Of a stretch of 64,000 nucleotides of DNA, positions 6,760 to 15,900 are shown piece by piece. Source of the DNA: Rosistilla carotiformis (GTDB taxonomy: Bacteria > Planctomycetota > Planctomycetia > Pirellulales > Pirellulaceae); assembly GCF_007753095.1 (NCBI RefSeq), contig NZ_CP036348.1, forward strand, positions 2,232,001-2,296,000, written 5' to 3'. The stretch's first letter is position 1. Each line of letters begins with the position of its first letter. The notes under the pieces are model-generated. The model did no database searches. It saw nothing but the letters and a program-made list of their open reading frames with translations, and was not told the DNA's origin. The translations under genes and the position numbers were made by a program.

Positions 6760-8253
6760 ATGAAACTATCCGATCGTTTGGAGGAATTGGTGAAAGCCTG
6801 TTTCACCGGCATTTGGATCGAAAGTCACGAGCACGACGATGCGTTGCTCGAAATGAAGCAACTTTGTCGTGAGAACGACTGGCGGCTGGTGAACTGGGAC
6901 ATCGACCAGGGTCTGCGGATCAACGGAAGTCCGCTCGGTGACGATGACGGGACGACCGACCCGCTATCCGCAATTCGCTCGATGCGTTCATTCGCTGGCG
7001 ATGACACGCCGTCGATCGTCGTATTGACGAATTTTCACCGCTTCCTCAGTTCCGCCGAAATCATGCAGGCGTTGGCGCGCCAGCTCGTTAACGGCAAGTC
7101 AACTCGAACGATCTTTGTCATCCTATCGCCGGTAGTCCAGATCCCGACGGAACTGGAGAAACTTTTCATCGTCATCGACCATCCGTTGCCGACGCGCGAA
7201 CAACTCAAAGAGATCGCCGAGGGCATCGCCACCGAAGAGGGGGAACTCCACGGTGCCGACGGACTCGAAACCGTGCTGGATGCCGCGATGGGGCTGACTC
7301 GTTTGGAGGCTGAAAATGCATTCGGATTGAGTCTGGTTCGTGATTCCGTAATCCAGCCGGAATCGGTTTGGGAACTGAAGGCGAGCATGCTCAAAAAGTC
7401 CGGCCTGCTTCAACTATACAAAAGTAGCGACGACTTCACATCGCTCGGCGGGCTCGACAGTTTGAAGGCATTTTGCAAACGCTCGCTGCTTCAACATGGG
7501 CGTGACAACCCGTTGAAACGCCCTCGCGGCGTGTTGTTGTTGGGGGTTCCAGGAACCGGCAAGTCGGCATTCGCCAAAGCACTTGGCAAAGAGACCGGAC
7601 GTCCCACGTTGATCCTCGACGTCGGGGCTTTGATGGGGAGTCTTGTCGGCCAAACGGAGCAAAACGTTCGGCGCGCGCTGAAAATCGCCGACGCCATGGC
7701 TCCCTGCATTCTATTCATCGACGAGATCGAGAAGGCTCTGAGCGGGGCGGCGGGCTCGGGTCAAAACGATTCGGGTGTGTCCTCTCGCATGCTGGGCACG
7801 TTGCTCAGTTGGATGAACGACCATACCTCGAACGTCTATCTGATTGCGACCTGCAACGATATCACGCGGATGCCTCCGGAACTTTCCCGTGCCGAGCGTT
7901 TTGACGGAATCGTGTTTTTGGATCTGCCCCAGCGTGACCAGAAGGACCGAATTTGGAACCAATATATCACCATGTTCGGGCTAGAAGCGGAGCAAAAGCG
8001 TCCGGCTGATGATAAATGGACCGGCGCAGAAATCCGTGCCTGTTGCCGGTTATCTGCGTTGCTTGATATTCCACTCTCACAAGCGGGGCAGAACGTGGTT
8101 CCCGTGGCAGTAACGGCAACCGAATCGGTGGACCGTTTGCGTCAATGGGCCAGCGGACGTTGTTTGGATGCGGAGAAGTCGGGGATCTACCAACACGATG
8201 CCAAACCCCAATCACGAAGGCGGGTGTCGCGTTCCAATCCGTCTCAGAATTGA
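6760..8253 (+). CDS. Ycf46-like AAA+ ATPase
   Basis: A 497-residue ATPase with AAGGAGA before its ATG. Residues 1-220 form a degenerate, P-loop-like N-terminal domain typical of Ycf46. The active AAA+ domain carries Walker A GVPGTGKS (262-269), Walker B CILFIDEIEK (Asp321, Glu322), a sensor region with LIATCNDI and an arginine-finger region RAERFDG. RPRGVLLLGVPGTGKS and ILDVGALMGSLVGQ are strongly Ycf46-like. It is expected to remodel or unfold a protein partner with ATP. Next to DUF1257/DUF2997 it recreates the Ycf35-Ycf46 association of plastids and cyanobacteria, and downstream lies a ubiquitin-like cassette that it may serve. Confidence 0.88.
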   Translation: MKLSDRLEELVKACFTGIWIESHEHDDALLEMKQLCRENDWRLVNWDIDQGLRINGSPLGDDDGTTDPLSAIRSMRSFAGDDTPSIVVLTNFHRFLSSAEIMQALARQLVNGKSTRTIFVILSPVVQIPTELEKLFIVIDHPLPTREQLKEIAEGIATEEGELHGADGLETVLDAAMGLTRLEAENAFGLSLVRDSVIQPESVWELKASMLKKSGLLQLYKSSDDFTSLGGLDSLKAFCKRSLLQHGRDNPLKRPRGVLLLGVPGTGKSAFAKALGKETGRPTLILDVGALMGSLVGQTEQNVRRALKIADAMAPCILFIDEIEKALSGAAGSGQNDSGVSSRMLGTLLSWMNDHTSNVYLIATCNDITRMPPELSRAERFDGIVFLDLPQRDQKDRIWNQYITMFGLEAEQKRPADDKWTGAEIRACCRLSALLDIPLSQAGQNVVPVAVTATESVDRLRQWASGRCLDAEKSGIYQHDAKPQSRRRVSRSNPSQN

Positions 8254-8304
8254 GGCGTTTGAACGCTCTCAATTTGTGAAACCTACTCTAACCAAGGAGA
8301 ATCC

Positions 8305-9249
8305 ATGAGCATCATGCTCGAAGATCCTGTGACCCAGAATCACTCATCGCACGGAACGCGGCTGCAAGCCGAAACGACCGCCGTGCGATTGCACATCCGC
8401 TGGCCGGGCACTCGCAAGAGTCTCAGTCGCGATCAGAAACAACAAGCTGCCGGAGCGTTCGACGCCGATATCCGCACGCTCTCTGCAGCCAAACGTCTGT
8501 TCGACACGTCGCATCCGTCGTTCCGTGCCGTCTCGGCGATTAAAACGAAAGCGGGTTCCCTGTGGAAAGGGATGACGTTGCCGTACATCGAACCGGGCGT
8601 CCGGTTACTGCGACGGGGTGACGTTTCGGAATTCGATGATCGCATGATCGTCATCCAAGGCGATCTTGGCGAAGCTGTTGGCGAGCTCGACCGTTGCTTC
8701 GCGGAACTCGTCGATCAAGCCCGCACGCAACTTGGGCACTTGTTCGATCCAGCTGACTATCCCACTTCAGTCTCGGACCTGTTCGCGTTTTCGTGGGATT
8801 TTCCATCCGTCACACCACCTGCGTACCTGCGAACGGTGAATCCTGAGCTTTACGAGCAGGAGTGCCAGCGAGTGCAGGCGAAATTCGCTGAAGCGGTTGA
8901 ACTGGCCGAGCAAACGTTCGCCGAAGAACTCTCGCAGCTAATTGGTCATTTGGCCGAGCGATTGTCCGGTTCGGTGGACGGCAAACCGAAAGTCTTTCGC
9001 GATTCGGCAATCTCGAATTTGAACGAGTTTTTCGAGCGATTCCAGCATCTCAGCATTGGCAGCAATGACGATCTCGACCAATTGGTTGAAAACGCACGGC
9101 AAATCATCAGTGGCGTCGACCCGCAAGACTTACGAGACCGTTCGTCGATGCGCGATCGAATGGCTCGCTCCCTGACGGAAGTGGAAACGAGTCTCGATGA
9201 ACTCATGACCGATCGCCCGCGCCGAAACATCATTCGAGGCCCACGGTGA
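8305..9249 (+). CDS. Conserved-looking hypothetical protein, helical
   Basis: A 314-residue protein with AAGGAGA before ATG 8305. It is soluble and strongly helical after residue 100, with coiled-coil-like stretches at 190-215 and 285-305. A basic N-terminal segment (RWPGTRKSLSRDQKQQAAG) precedes HPSFRAVSAIKTKAGSLW. I do not recognise the family. Its GGTGA junction with the next gene indicates translational coupling. Placement between the AAA+ ATPase and the Ubl suggests a substrate or adaptor, which is inference only. Confidence 0.6.
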   Translation: MSIMLEDPVTQNHSSHGTRLQAETTAVRLHIRWPGTRKSLSRDQKQQAAGAFDADIRTLSAAKRLFDTSHPSFRAVSAIKTKAGSLWKGMTLPYIEPGVRLLRRGDVSEFDDRMIVIQGDLGEAVGELDRCFAELVDQARTQLGHLFDPADYPTSVSDLFAFSWDFPSVTPPAYLRTVNPELYEQECQRVQAKFAEAVELAEQTFAEELSQLIGHLAERLSGSVDGKPKVFRDSAISNLNEFFERFQHLSIGSNDDLDQLVENARQIISGVDPQDLRDRSSMRDRMARSLTEVETSLDELMTDRPRRNIIRGPR

Positions 9250-9503
9250 GTGCCATTGAATGGGTCGTGACCACCAACGGGGAAACTCGAATGGTCTTCG
9301 ACGACCGCGTCGATCTTCGCTCGGTCGGCCGGATATCAATCCAGCGCGGATCGCATGTTGAGCCGACGCTCATCGGTCATTGGACGGCCGATCTCTCACC
9401 AGTCGGCGGACCGATCCTCGGTCCGTTCGACAAACGAAGCGAAGCCTTGGAGGCAGAGGTCTCTTGGCTTCATCGGAATTGGCTCATTCGGTCCACCGGA
9501 TAG
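9246..9503 (+). CDS. Small hypothetical protein
   Basis: An 85-residue protein on a GTG start that overlaps the preceding TGA. It appears to be a compact beta-rich domain (IEWVVTTNGETRMVFDD, then HWTADLSPVGGPILGPFDKR) ending in a helix. No family recognised. It is the last gene before a hairpin at 9533 that may attenuate transcription into the Ubl half of the cluster. Confidence 0.55.
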   Translation: MSAIEWVVTTNGETRMVFDDRVDLRSVGRISIQRGSHVEPTLIGHWTADLSPVGGPILGPFDKRSEALEAEVSWLHRNWLIRSTG

Positions 9504-9532
9504 CCGTTCTTTTGCTACGTCTATTTTCTGAA

Positions 9533-9574
9533 GCCCCGTTCGTCTGACGCAAGTCAGCCGGGCGGGGCTTTTTT
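9533..9574 (+). terminator. Terminator or attenuator hairpin inside the cluster
   Basis: GCCCCG at 9533-9538 pairs with CGGGGC at 9563-9568, with a nested TCTGAC/GTCAG hairpin, and TTTTTT follows. The genes on both sides run in the same direction and belong to one apparent module, so partial termination separating two expression levels is likely. Confidence 0.65.
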
Positions 9575-9603
9575 CGTTTCCCCCTTCCGAAAGGAATTTC
9601 ACC

Positions 9604-9822
9604 ATGAACCAGAACGACCTCAATCGTGCCGTGGCAGCCGCCACCGGCGAAACCATCTCGGCGATCAAACGCATCGGCTTTTTGATCAGCGAACCCAATG
9701 AACCCTTCGATGACCCGACCGATCCCGTGCACGGCGGCCGGGTCATCGACTGGGACGATTTCGAGTTCCTTCAAGATGAACCAGATGACAGTTGCTTCAT
9801 TCCCGAAGCCGCAATCGGCTAA
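9604..9822 (+). CDS. Small acidic hypothetical protein
   Basis: A 72-residue, strongly acidic protein preceded by GAAAGGA. The N-terminal helix (MNQNDLNRAVAAATGETISAIKRIGF) resembles a small HTH-like segment, and the remainder is Asp/Glu/Pro-rich (NEPFDDPTDP, DDFEFLQDEPDD). It opens the second transcript segment of the cluster, just before the Ubl gene. Function unknown; it could be a small adaptor. Confidence 0.5.
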   Translation: MNQNDLNRAVAAATGETISAIKRIGFLISEPNEPFDDPTDPVHGGRVIDWDDFEFLQDEPDDSCFIPEAAIG

Positions 9823-9826
9823 TTCG

Positions 9827-9985
9827 ATGAAACCCCATCGCAATCAGCCATTCTTCTTTGTTGCGAAACGCCGACGCTTTCCCGTTCGTGGACAGCGGCG
9901 GCTTCGCTTTCCGAAACGCAAAACGTTTTTCCAAAACCCCAAACCTAAGAGAGTCAAACATGAAAGTACTTTTGATTTCCAATGA
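9827..9985 (+). CDS. Very basic small ORF overlapping the Ubl start
   Basis: A 52-codon frame, rich in Arg/Lys/Phe, that overlaps the first 26 bases of the Ubl gene. It has no clear ribosome site. It may be a leader peptide tuning Ubl translation, or no gene at all. Listed because it fills the gap before the Ubl. Confidence 0.2.
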   Translation: MKPHRNQPFFFVAKRRRFPVRGQRRLRFPKRKTFFQNPKPKRVKHESTFDFQ

Positions 9986-10181
9986 CGCTGGTGGATACGC
10001 ACACAACGTCGAGGCACCCGATGGGACAACCGTCCAACAAATGTTCGAACGACACATCGGTTCGTTCCATGCGGATAGCTATCTGATCCGCGTTAATCGC
10101 CAACCCGCGAGCGCTGACCAACCGCTTCGCGATGGTGACCGCGTTTCGTTCACGCCACTGAAGATCGAAGGTGCCGCCTGA
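9960..10181 (+). CDS. Ubiquitin-like beta-grasp protein (MoaD/ThiS type)
   Basis: A 73-residue protein. The strand [12 protein letters not shown], the helix [12 protein letters not shown], the strand [11 protein letters not shown] and the closing block [16 protein letters not shown] follow the MoaD/ThiS/ubiquitin beta-grasp layout, including the typical LxDGDxV turn. The C-terminus reads Gly-Ala-Ala instead of Gly-Gly, so it could be used after trimming by the adjacent JAB peptidase or through an unusual terminus. Start ATG 9960 is chosen because the domain begins there; an upstream in-frame start at 9858 would add 34 unrelated residues. It is predicted to be the modifier of the E1/E2-like genes that follow. 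Confidence 0.75.
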   Translation: MKVLLISNDAGGYAHNVEAPDGTTVQQMFERHIGSFHADSYLIRVNRQPASADQPLRDGDRVSFTPLKIEGAA

Positions 10182-10263
10182 TTTTTGTTTTCATTGTCTG
10201 GTCGGGGTGGTTGGTTTTGCAAGTAGCTACCCATCCCGACTCGGCTTCCCTTGGAGCAAATCA

Positions 10264-11292
10264 ATGAAGAACGAAATCAAACAAGACTACCGAACGGCAG
10301 TCGATATCATGCACGCTTTGCAAGGCGTTCGCACGCCAGCGCAGCTCTCGGCTCTCGACGACTCAGTCGAACAGTGCAATCGTTGGCGGCGACGACTTGC
10401 CATCGCTTCCGAACGCAATTGGCAGGCCGCCGCAATAGACTCAGCTGACCGACTTCGTGGGTCACTCGACATTTTGCGAATCCGTTCAGAACACGCGATC
10501 GAAGAATTGAAGAGAACGGCAAACACTCGCATTGAACCGACTGCGACTTCAATCTTTCGTGACATCGAGGGCTTGCGTGGCGAATTTGAGGGTGTGTCGA
10601 TTGACCGGGCCAACCAGCAATTGACGGTCCGGACATCCAGCATTGTGCTGGAGTCCGTTGAACTCGGCAGCTTCGAGATTCGATTGAACTGGAAGCACAT
10701 CAAGGATTCGTCCCCCTTCGATGTTGTTGCGGTAGCCCCCAATTGCTGCGCCGCGAACGATACCGTCACGCACCCGCACGTGCAAGGCGATTCGCTTTGT
10801 GAGGGTGAAGGTGCCGACGCGATCCGACGTGCGCTCGACGAAGGCCGTTTGTTCGATTTCTTTTGCATCGTCGATCATGTGCTCCGCAATTACAACGCGG
10901 GATCGGCGTACGTGCATATTGAAAACTGGAACGACATCAACTGCGAATCCTGTGGCGACAGCGTCGAATCTGGCGAAGTCTTTGGCTGCTGCAATTGTGA
11001 AACCGAGCTGTGCTTGGATTGCAGTTCGTGCTGCGAATCCTGCTGTGATCGTTACTGCAGCGACTGCAGCTCAAGCTGCGAAAGCTGTGGCAACGAAACA
11101 TGTCAAACGTGCCTGAAGTCGTGTGACGACTGTGGCGAATCTTTCTGTACCTCATGTCTCTTTGAAGGAACCTGCGATGATTGCATCACCAAGCAAAACG
11201 AAGCAAATGAAGACGACGATGAATCAACGAACGAACCACCGAAGCCTGCGGTTCACTCCCTACGCGATGGCAAAGTTGCTCTACCTGCGTGA
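10264..11292 (+). CDS. Predicted E2-like (UBC fold) protein with Cys-rich RING/treble-clef-like tail
   Basis: A 342-residue protein, start ATG 10264 after TTGGAGC. Residues 1-100 are helical. Residues 115-225 resemble a UBC fold: strands [19 protein letters not shown] and PFDVVAVAP, then His170-Pro171-His172, a Gly, and Cys179 nine residues after the His, as in the HPN...C active site of E2 enzymes. Residues 227-307 contain over 20 Cys, mostly as CxxC pairs in an alternating pattern, consistent with several zinc-binding treble-clef or RING-like units. An acidic tail follows. I infer an E2 that carries its own E3-like module. Its 3' end overlaps the JAB gene. The family assignment is mine by motif and needs a profile search. 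Confidence 0.6.
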   Translation: MKNEIKQDYRTAVDIMHALQGVRTPAQLSALDDSVEQCNRWRRRLAIASERNWQAAAIDSADRLRGSLDILRIRSEHAIEELKRTANTRIEPTATSIFRDIEGLRGEFEGVSIDRANQQLTVRTSSIVLESVELGSFEIRLNWKHIKDSSPFDVVAVAPNCCAANDTVTHPHVQGDSLCEGEGADAIRRALDEGRLFDFFCIVDHVLRNYNAGSAYVHIENWNDINCESCGDSVESGEVFGCCNCETELCLDCSSCCESCCDRYCSDCSSSCESCGNETCQTCLKSCDDCGESFCTSCLFEGTCDDCITKQNEANEDDDESTNEPPKPAVHSLRDGKVALPA

Positions 11293-11854
11293 CATCGGCC
11301 CCACCGAAGTCGGAGGATTCGGCATCTCCAGCGCCAGCGATCTGTTGCTCGTTGAAGACATTCAGCTTGTCGAACAAGTTTGCTCGGTTGTCTCGGTCGA
11401 GTTCTACGACGACAGCGTTGCCGATTTTTTCGACAAGCAGGTTGACGCCGGTCGGCAACCCGAACAGTTCGCAAGAATCTGGATTCACACTCATCCAGGT
11501 GCGTCGCCGTCTCCAAGCGGCACTGATGAAGAAACGTTTGATCGTTGTTTCGGTGGAGTCGATTGGGCGGTGATGCACATCATCGCCGAGGAGGGTAACA
11601 CCTACACGCAAGCCCGCTTCAACGTCGGCCCCGGCACCGAACGACGCCTGCGGTCGTGCGTCGAGTTCGATCGCGAATTCCCCGCAGCCGATCACGAAGC
11701 ATGGTTCATTGAATACTGTGACAACGTGACGGTTTACGATCCATTTTCCTCGCGTCACACCTTCGCTGATACTTACGACGAGTCGGATTGGTGGGAGCAA
11801 AATCCGTCGGCAACCGATCGCTGGAGCGACAATCTCTTGGGGGCGATCAGTTGA
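11177..11854 (+). CDS. JAB/JAMM metallopeptidase (Mov34/MPN family)
   Basis: A predicted zinc isopeptidase of 225 residues that would mature the Ubl or remove it from targets. The JAMM signature is complete: Glu44 in EVGGFG, then His104-Thr-His106, Ser114 and Asp117 in [14 protein letters not shown] (HxHx7Sx2D). The start at ATG 11177 has GAAGGA 8 bases upstream; later starts at 11207 and 11219 have weaker sites. It overlaps the E2-like gene by 116 bases and its TGA overlaps the TTG start of the E1 gene. The C-terminal 60 residues are acidic and aromatic with no known domain. Confidence 0.88.
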   Translation: MIASPSKTKQMKTTMNQRTNHRSLRFTPYAMAKLLYLRDIGPTEVGGFGISSASDLLLVEDIQLVEQVCSVVSVEFYDDSVADFFDKQVDAGRQPEQFARIWIHTHPGASPSPSGTDEETFDRCFGGVDWAVMHIIAEEGNTYTQARFNVGPGTERRLRSCVEFDREFPAADHEAWFIEYCDNVTVYDPFSSRHTFADTYDESDWWEQNPSATDRWSDNLLGAIS

Positions 11855-12573
11855 ACGCGGCTCAGAATCGTTTTGAACGTCAAAGCCAACTGGTCCCGAT
11901 GGACCGGTTGGCTGAAGTCACCGCAACGGTGATCGGCGTTGGCGCGATCGGTCGTCAAGTTGCGTTGCAACTCGCGTCGATCGGAACGCCACGAATCCAG
12001 TTGATCGACTTCGATAACGTCGACTTGTCCAACACGACAACGCAAGGCTACCGAAAGCATGAGGTTGGATCGGCGAAAACGTTTGCCACGTCGCAAGCCA
12101 TTGGCGAAATTGATTCAACGATCGATGTCATTCGAGTGGAGGACCGTTTTCGACCACGCCAAGAGATCGGTAACACAGTGTTTTGCTGCGTGGACTCCAT
12201 CGCCGCTCGATCTGCAATCTGGCGTTCGGTAAAGTCGCGTGTGGGGTTCTGGGCCGATGGCCGGATGCTTGGCGAAGTGCTGCGAGTCCTAACGGTCACC
12301 GACAGCAAGTCCGAAGCTCTTTACGCTTCAACACTTTTCGCCGCATCCGACGCCCAGCAAGGAACTTGCACGTCACACAGCACGGTCTACGCCGCCAGCA
12401 TCGCAGCGGGATTGATTGTCCATCAGTTCACGCGATGGCTCCGCGACATCCCAACCGACGCCGACACCAGCGTCAATTTGCTATCCGGCGAATGGACCGT
12501 CCAAGACGCTTCCTTACGAAACGAACAGGGCACAAGCTTTCACCGAGGCCCCAGCCCCAACTCGTATTCGTAA
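11851..12573 (+). CDS. ThiF/MoeB/E1-like adenylating enzyme
   Basis: A 240-residue enzyme expected to adenylate the Ubl C-terminus and pass it on as a thioester. It has the nucleotide-binding GVGAIG (29-34), the acidic pair LIDFDNVD (Asp53, Asp55), Lys76 in EVGSAK and CCVDS with Asp115, all typical of E1-like Rossmann domains. A candidate catalytic Cys is Cys173 in GTCTSHS. The usual Arg of the SNLxRQ motif is replaced (SNTTTQ), and MoeB/ThiF-type CxxC zinc pairs are absent. TTG at 11851 is chosen because it overlaps the JAB stop and starts right before the domain. Confidence 0.85.
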   Translation: MNAAQNRFERQSQLVPMDRLAEVTATVIGVGAIGRQVALQLASIGTPRIQLIDFDNVDLSNTTTQGYRKHEVGSAKTFATSQAIGEIDSTIDVIRVEDRFRPRQEIGNTVFCCVDSIAARSAIWRSVKSRVGFWADGRMLGEVLRVLTVTDSKSEALYASTLFAASDAQQGTCTSHSTVYAASIAAGLIVHQFTRWLRDIPTDADTSVNLLSGEWTVQDASLRNEQGTSFHRGPSPNSYS

Positions 12574-12582
12574 GGAAGTCAA

Positions 12583-12720
12583 ATGGACGAATTGCTAACT
12601 TGGATCGTCATCGGCTTTGTCGCATGGTGGTTCTACAAAACCGGCAAACGCACCGGCAGCCGCAAAGGCTACAACGTCGGACGCAACCGGAGCAAACGCA
12701 ATCACCACCGCCGCCGCTAA
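12583..12720 (+). CDS. Small membrane protein, basic tail
   Basis: A 45-residue protein with AAGGAAG before its ATG. One membrane segment (LLTWIVIGFVAWWFY) is followed by a tail rich in Arg, Lys and His. It begins 10 bases after the E1 gene and is the last gene before a terminator hairpin, so it belongs to the cassette transcript. It may place the conjugation system at the membrane, which is inference. Confidence 0.55.
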   Translation: MDELLTWIVIGFVAWWFYKTGKRTGSRKGYNVGRNRSKRNHHRRR

Positions 12721-12733
12721 TCACCGGAACGTC

Positions 12734-12778
12734 GTGGCCGCCCTTCGGGGCGGCCACTGCGTTCACCTTTTTTTAGCT
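12734..12778 (+). terminator. Terminator of the Ubl cluster
   Basis: GTGGCCGCCC pairs with GGGCGGCCAC around a TTCG-type loop, and CTTTTTTT follows after a short gap. It lies 14 bases past the last cassette gene. The sequence from here to 12912 holds no gene. Confidence 0.65.
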
Positions 12779-12912
12779 ATCAGCGTTTGATTGGTGTTAG
12801 AGACAGGTTGCTTGAATTGGATCGCATCAACTGAAATCGAATCGAACATGCCATCTTCACGTGGTCCAGAAATTCAGAGGTCGATATCGCAAGCGAACCT
12901 AGTCGAAAAATT

Positions 12913-15900
12913 CTACGGATGGCGGTGCAGGAATCCAATCGCCTCAAATCCTTCATCCGCATTTATTCGCCGAACAGAATCGACCACATCACGACCATGG
13001 TAGGGATCGTCAATCAGTTCACTGAGCAAGGTTGCCGAATCCGCGTCCCCAACTCGCCCCAGCGCGTGAACAATGAAGGTTGTGAGTTCTCGTGGAGTCT
13101 GTCGATCGGGACAGCGTTTGTCGATTCGTGTAAGACTCTCTCGATTCTTGAATCCAAACTCCAGCAGATTGCGGAACTCTGGCAAGAACATTTTGAAAAG
13201 GCGGTTTGTAATCCTTCCATGGTCTGACTTGAAGGTCATGCTGGAAGCGTGGGCGAACTCTCGTAGCGGGTCGATAGCCTCGAACGCAAGTTCGGTCGAG
13301 AGTGCAGCCAAAATTGGCTCACTTCGTTCCCTCAGTTCATCTGGTGAGATGTCAGGTTTGCAAAGCCAGAAAATGAGCTCACCATATTTCTGCCAAGCAC
13401 GTCGATCGTCGTTGCTAAGGTCATCGAGACAGAATGGCTCGTCCACCAGAGCCGCCGAACCAGCATGTGCTGTGATAAAACAGGCCGTGCGATCCTGCGG
13501 CCCCATCGCTTCGTGATCCAAGGTGCGCGCATATTTCTCAAACGCCGGAAGTGCTTCAATGGACGCATTCTCTAACAGTCTTCCAAGCAACCAACCGCCA
13601 TTCATCGAATAGCCAGGCATTCCCAACGCGGCCATCACATAGACCTCGTATCTCTCAGATTCTGACAGCGACTCGATGGCTTGGTAGCACGCTTCATCAT
13701 TAATCGTGTCGAACATTCCTGAGACGATGTCATGAGCGATCGTTTGAGATTCCTCGTCATCGGGCGTCTCCAGTGCGTGAAGCAGTGATGTCTTGAGATC
13801 GTATGCCGATGTGGGATGTTCAAATAGTTCAAACGCGGTTAGCGCCTCGATCAATGGTGCGCCGAGGAACGGGTGCGATGGCTGGACTGTCCCGAGGTAG
13901 TTCTTTAACTCAGAAAGGTTCGGTTCGGCGATATTGCACCAATAGGCAACGCGGTAGAGGGCTTCCAACTGCAAATGGTAAATCTCGGATTCCCAGCAAA
14001 CCCTGAAGAAATCAGTCAACCGATCTTCGACCTGCGAAACATTCCACCGAAATTGAACAAGTGCAAAATACAGCTCCGCTGCGGAGTATTCCGTTGGTGA
14101 GCGCACAACTTCACAAATAGGTTCCGGTATTAAGTCCGCCTCGAAACTTGAGTAGCGATTACACGAAGCCCTAAGAATCGTTGATATGGGCAACGTGTCA
14201 CCGCGTCCGCCGAGGACACAAAGACGCGAAAACAGGACAGTCTTGACACTTGGTTTCGCAAGTACTTCAGAGCGGTATCGAAGTTGCAAACACTCGCTAA
14301 CCCGAGACTGTGTCATTCCAACGAGCCGCATGACATCGACGATTAACCATCCTGACGGCAGTCGTTCAGCTACCAAGTTCATCAGTCCGTATTCATACGA
14401 AGACCATTGCCGAGCGTTCAGTACGGTTGGCTCCAACGACGTACGCTCTCCATCGGACTTGTTAATTTCGATCTTCAAATCAATCTCGACCAAATCGGCT
14501 TCCGCGTCGCGTAGCATTTTAGCTGCGTCCTCGCGCACGATCTGTTTCGCCGACGCACCAAGATTTCCGTCAAACGCTCGCGATAGAACGGAAGGACCGT
14601 TCGTTTCGCAGGCGAGACCGAGAAGATCACGAATGTTGGAATCGTCCGTCTGACGATCAATTGCGAATTCGATAAGAGCGTGATGAACAGGCTTCCGAAG
14701 TTCAGCCTTAAGCACTTCAAAGCTGGTGACTGTTCGGCAAATCGCCTCCGACTCAAAGAACCTCTGTAGCATCTCGTGCCGAAATCCGCATTGGCCCTGA
14801 TCCAAGTCAATCACACCGCTGCTGACAATCTCATTTAGCAGTCTCGGTGGGATTTTCTCGCGTTCTGAAGCGATCTCAAATACATGGGTTAAGTCACTAC
14901 TGGAAAGACTCGTCCGAAGCTGAGCTTGCATTAGAGCCGCAAGTCCGCCAAAGACCTGCCGTGCCCAAATGACATCCGCCGGGCTATCGAATCGTCGTTC
15001 CAAAAAACGATTGAACAAATCACGCCGTGTCGAGGACTCACCAAGCTGTGAAAGGCATTCAGCAGCGATCGAAAGTTCGTAGCCAGAACGGAATGCAATG
15101 CAATTCTCAATTTCCTGTTTCGTGACTGCGCGACCTGCATGCTGTTTCAAAATTGCAACTCGTTGATCGTCCGTCAATTCCTGACATTCGATGACCGCTC
15201 CATTCAGTGCTGAAGGAAGCTCAATTCTCTGCTGCGCGCTCATCGCAATCTGCGTGCCATACCGAAGAAACAGTGCTTGCAGGTCAGCAAGCAATTGCTC
15301 TCTCAACCGGACTGGACACTCGTTGAAGCCATCTACCAGGATCGTTGGCGTTTCGCCGCGCCGCTGGGCCAATTCGATAAACTCGATCGCGCGCATCGGG
15401 CACAGATGTGAGACGCTACGATTCAGCAAGTCTGATAGTCTTCCTTGATATTTAGCTGCTGAGGCGAAAATGACCGGCTGTTTGTTAGTCGAAAGCTCTG
15501 TCCCCAGTCCGCGAAGAAGCATTGACTTGCCAAGTCCCGAGGGTCCGATGAGCTGAAAGTGTCGATTGTCGTCGATTCTGGAAATCAGATTTTCGGTCGA
15601 CAGTTCTTCATCGTCAATTCGTAGCGACGTTGGGACATGTTGCTGGTTGTCGATGCTACTCCATTCTTGGAAACGCTGGAGATATGTTTCAAGCACTTGC
15701 GCATCATCGTCAGCGGCGACCTGTTCAGGCGATCGGTCATCATGCCGAACCAGTCCGAGATACATCGCGAACTCAATCCATTTCTCATATGACCAGCCTG
15801 GACTCTTGTTGCCCGAGAGCAACAGCTTCAATAGCTCGGGATAACCGATCGTCTTGACCTTATAGTCGCTAACGACAACTGAATTCCGGTGGAGTTTCGG

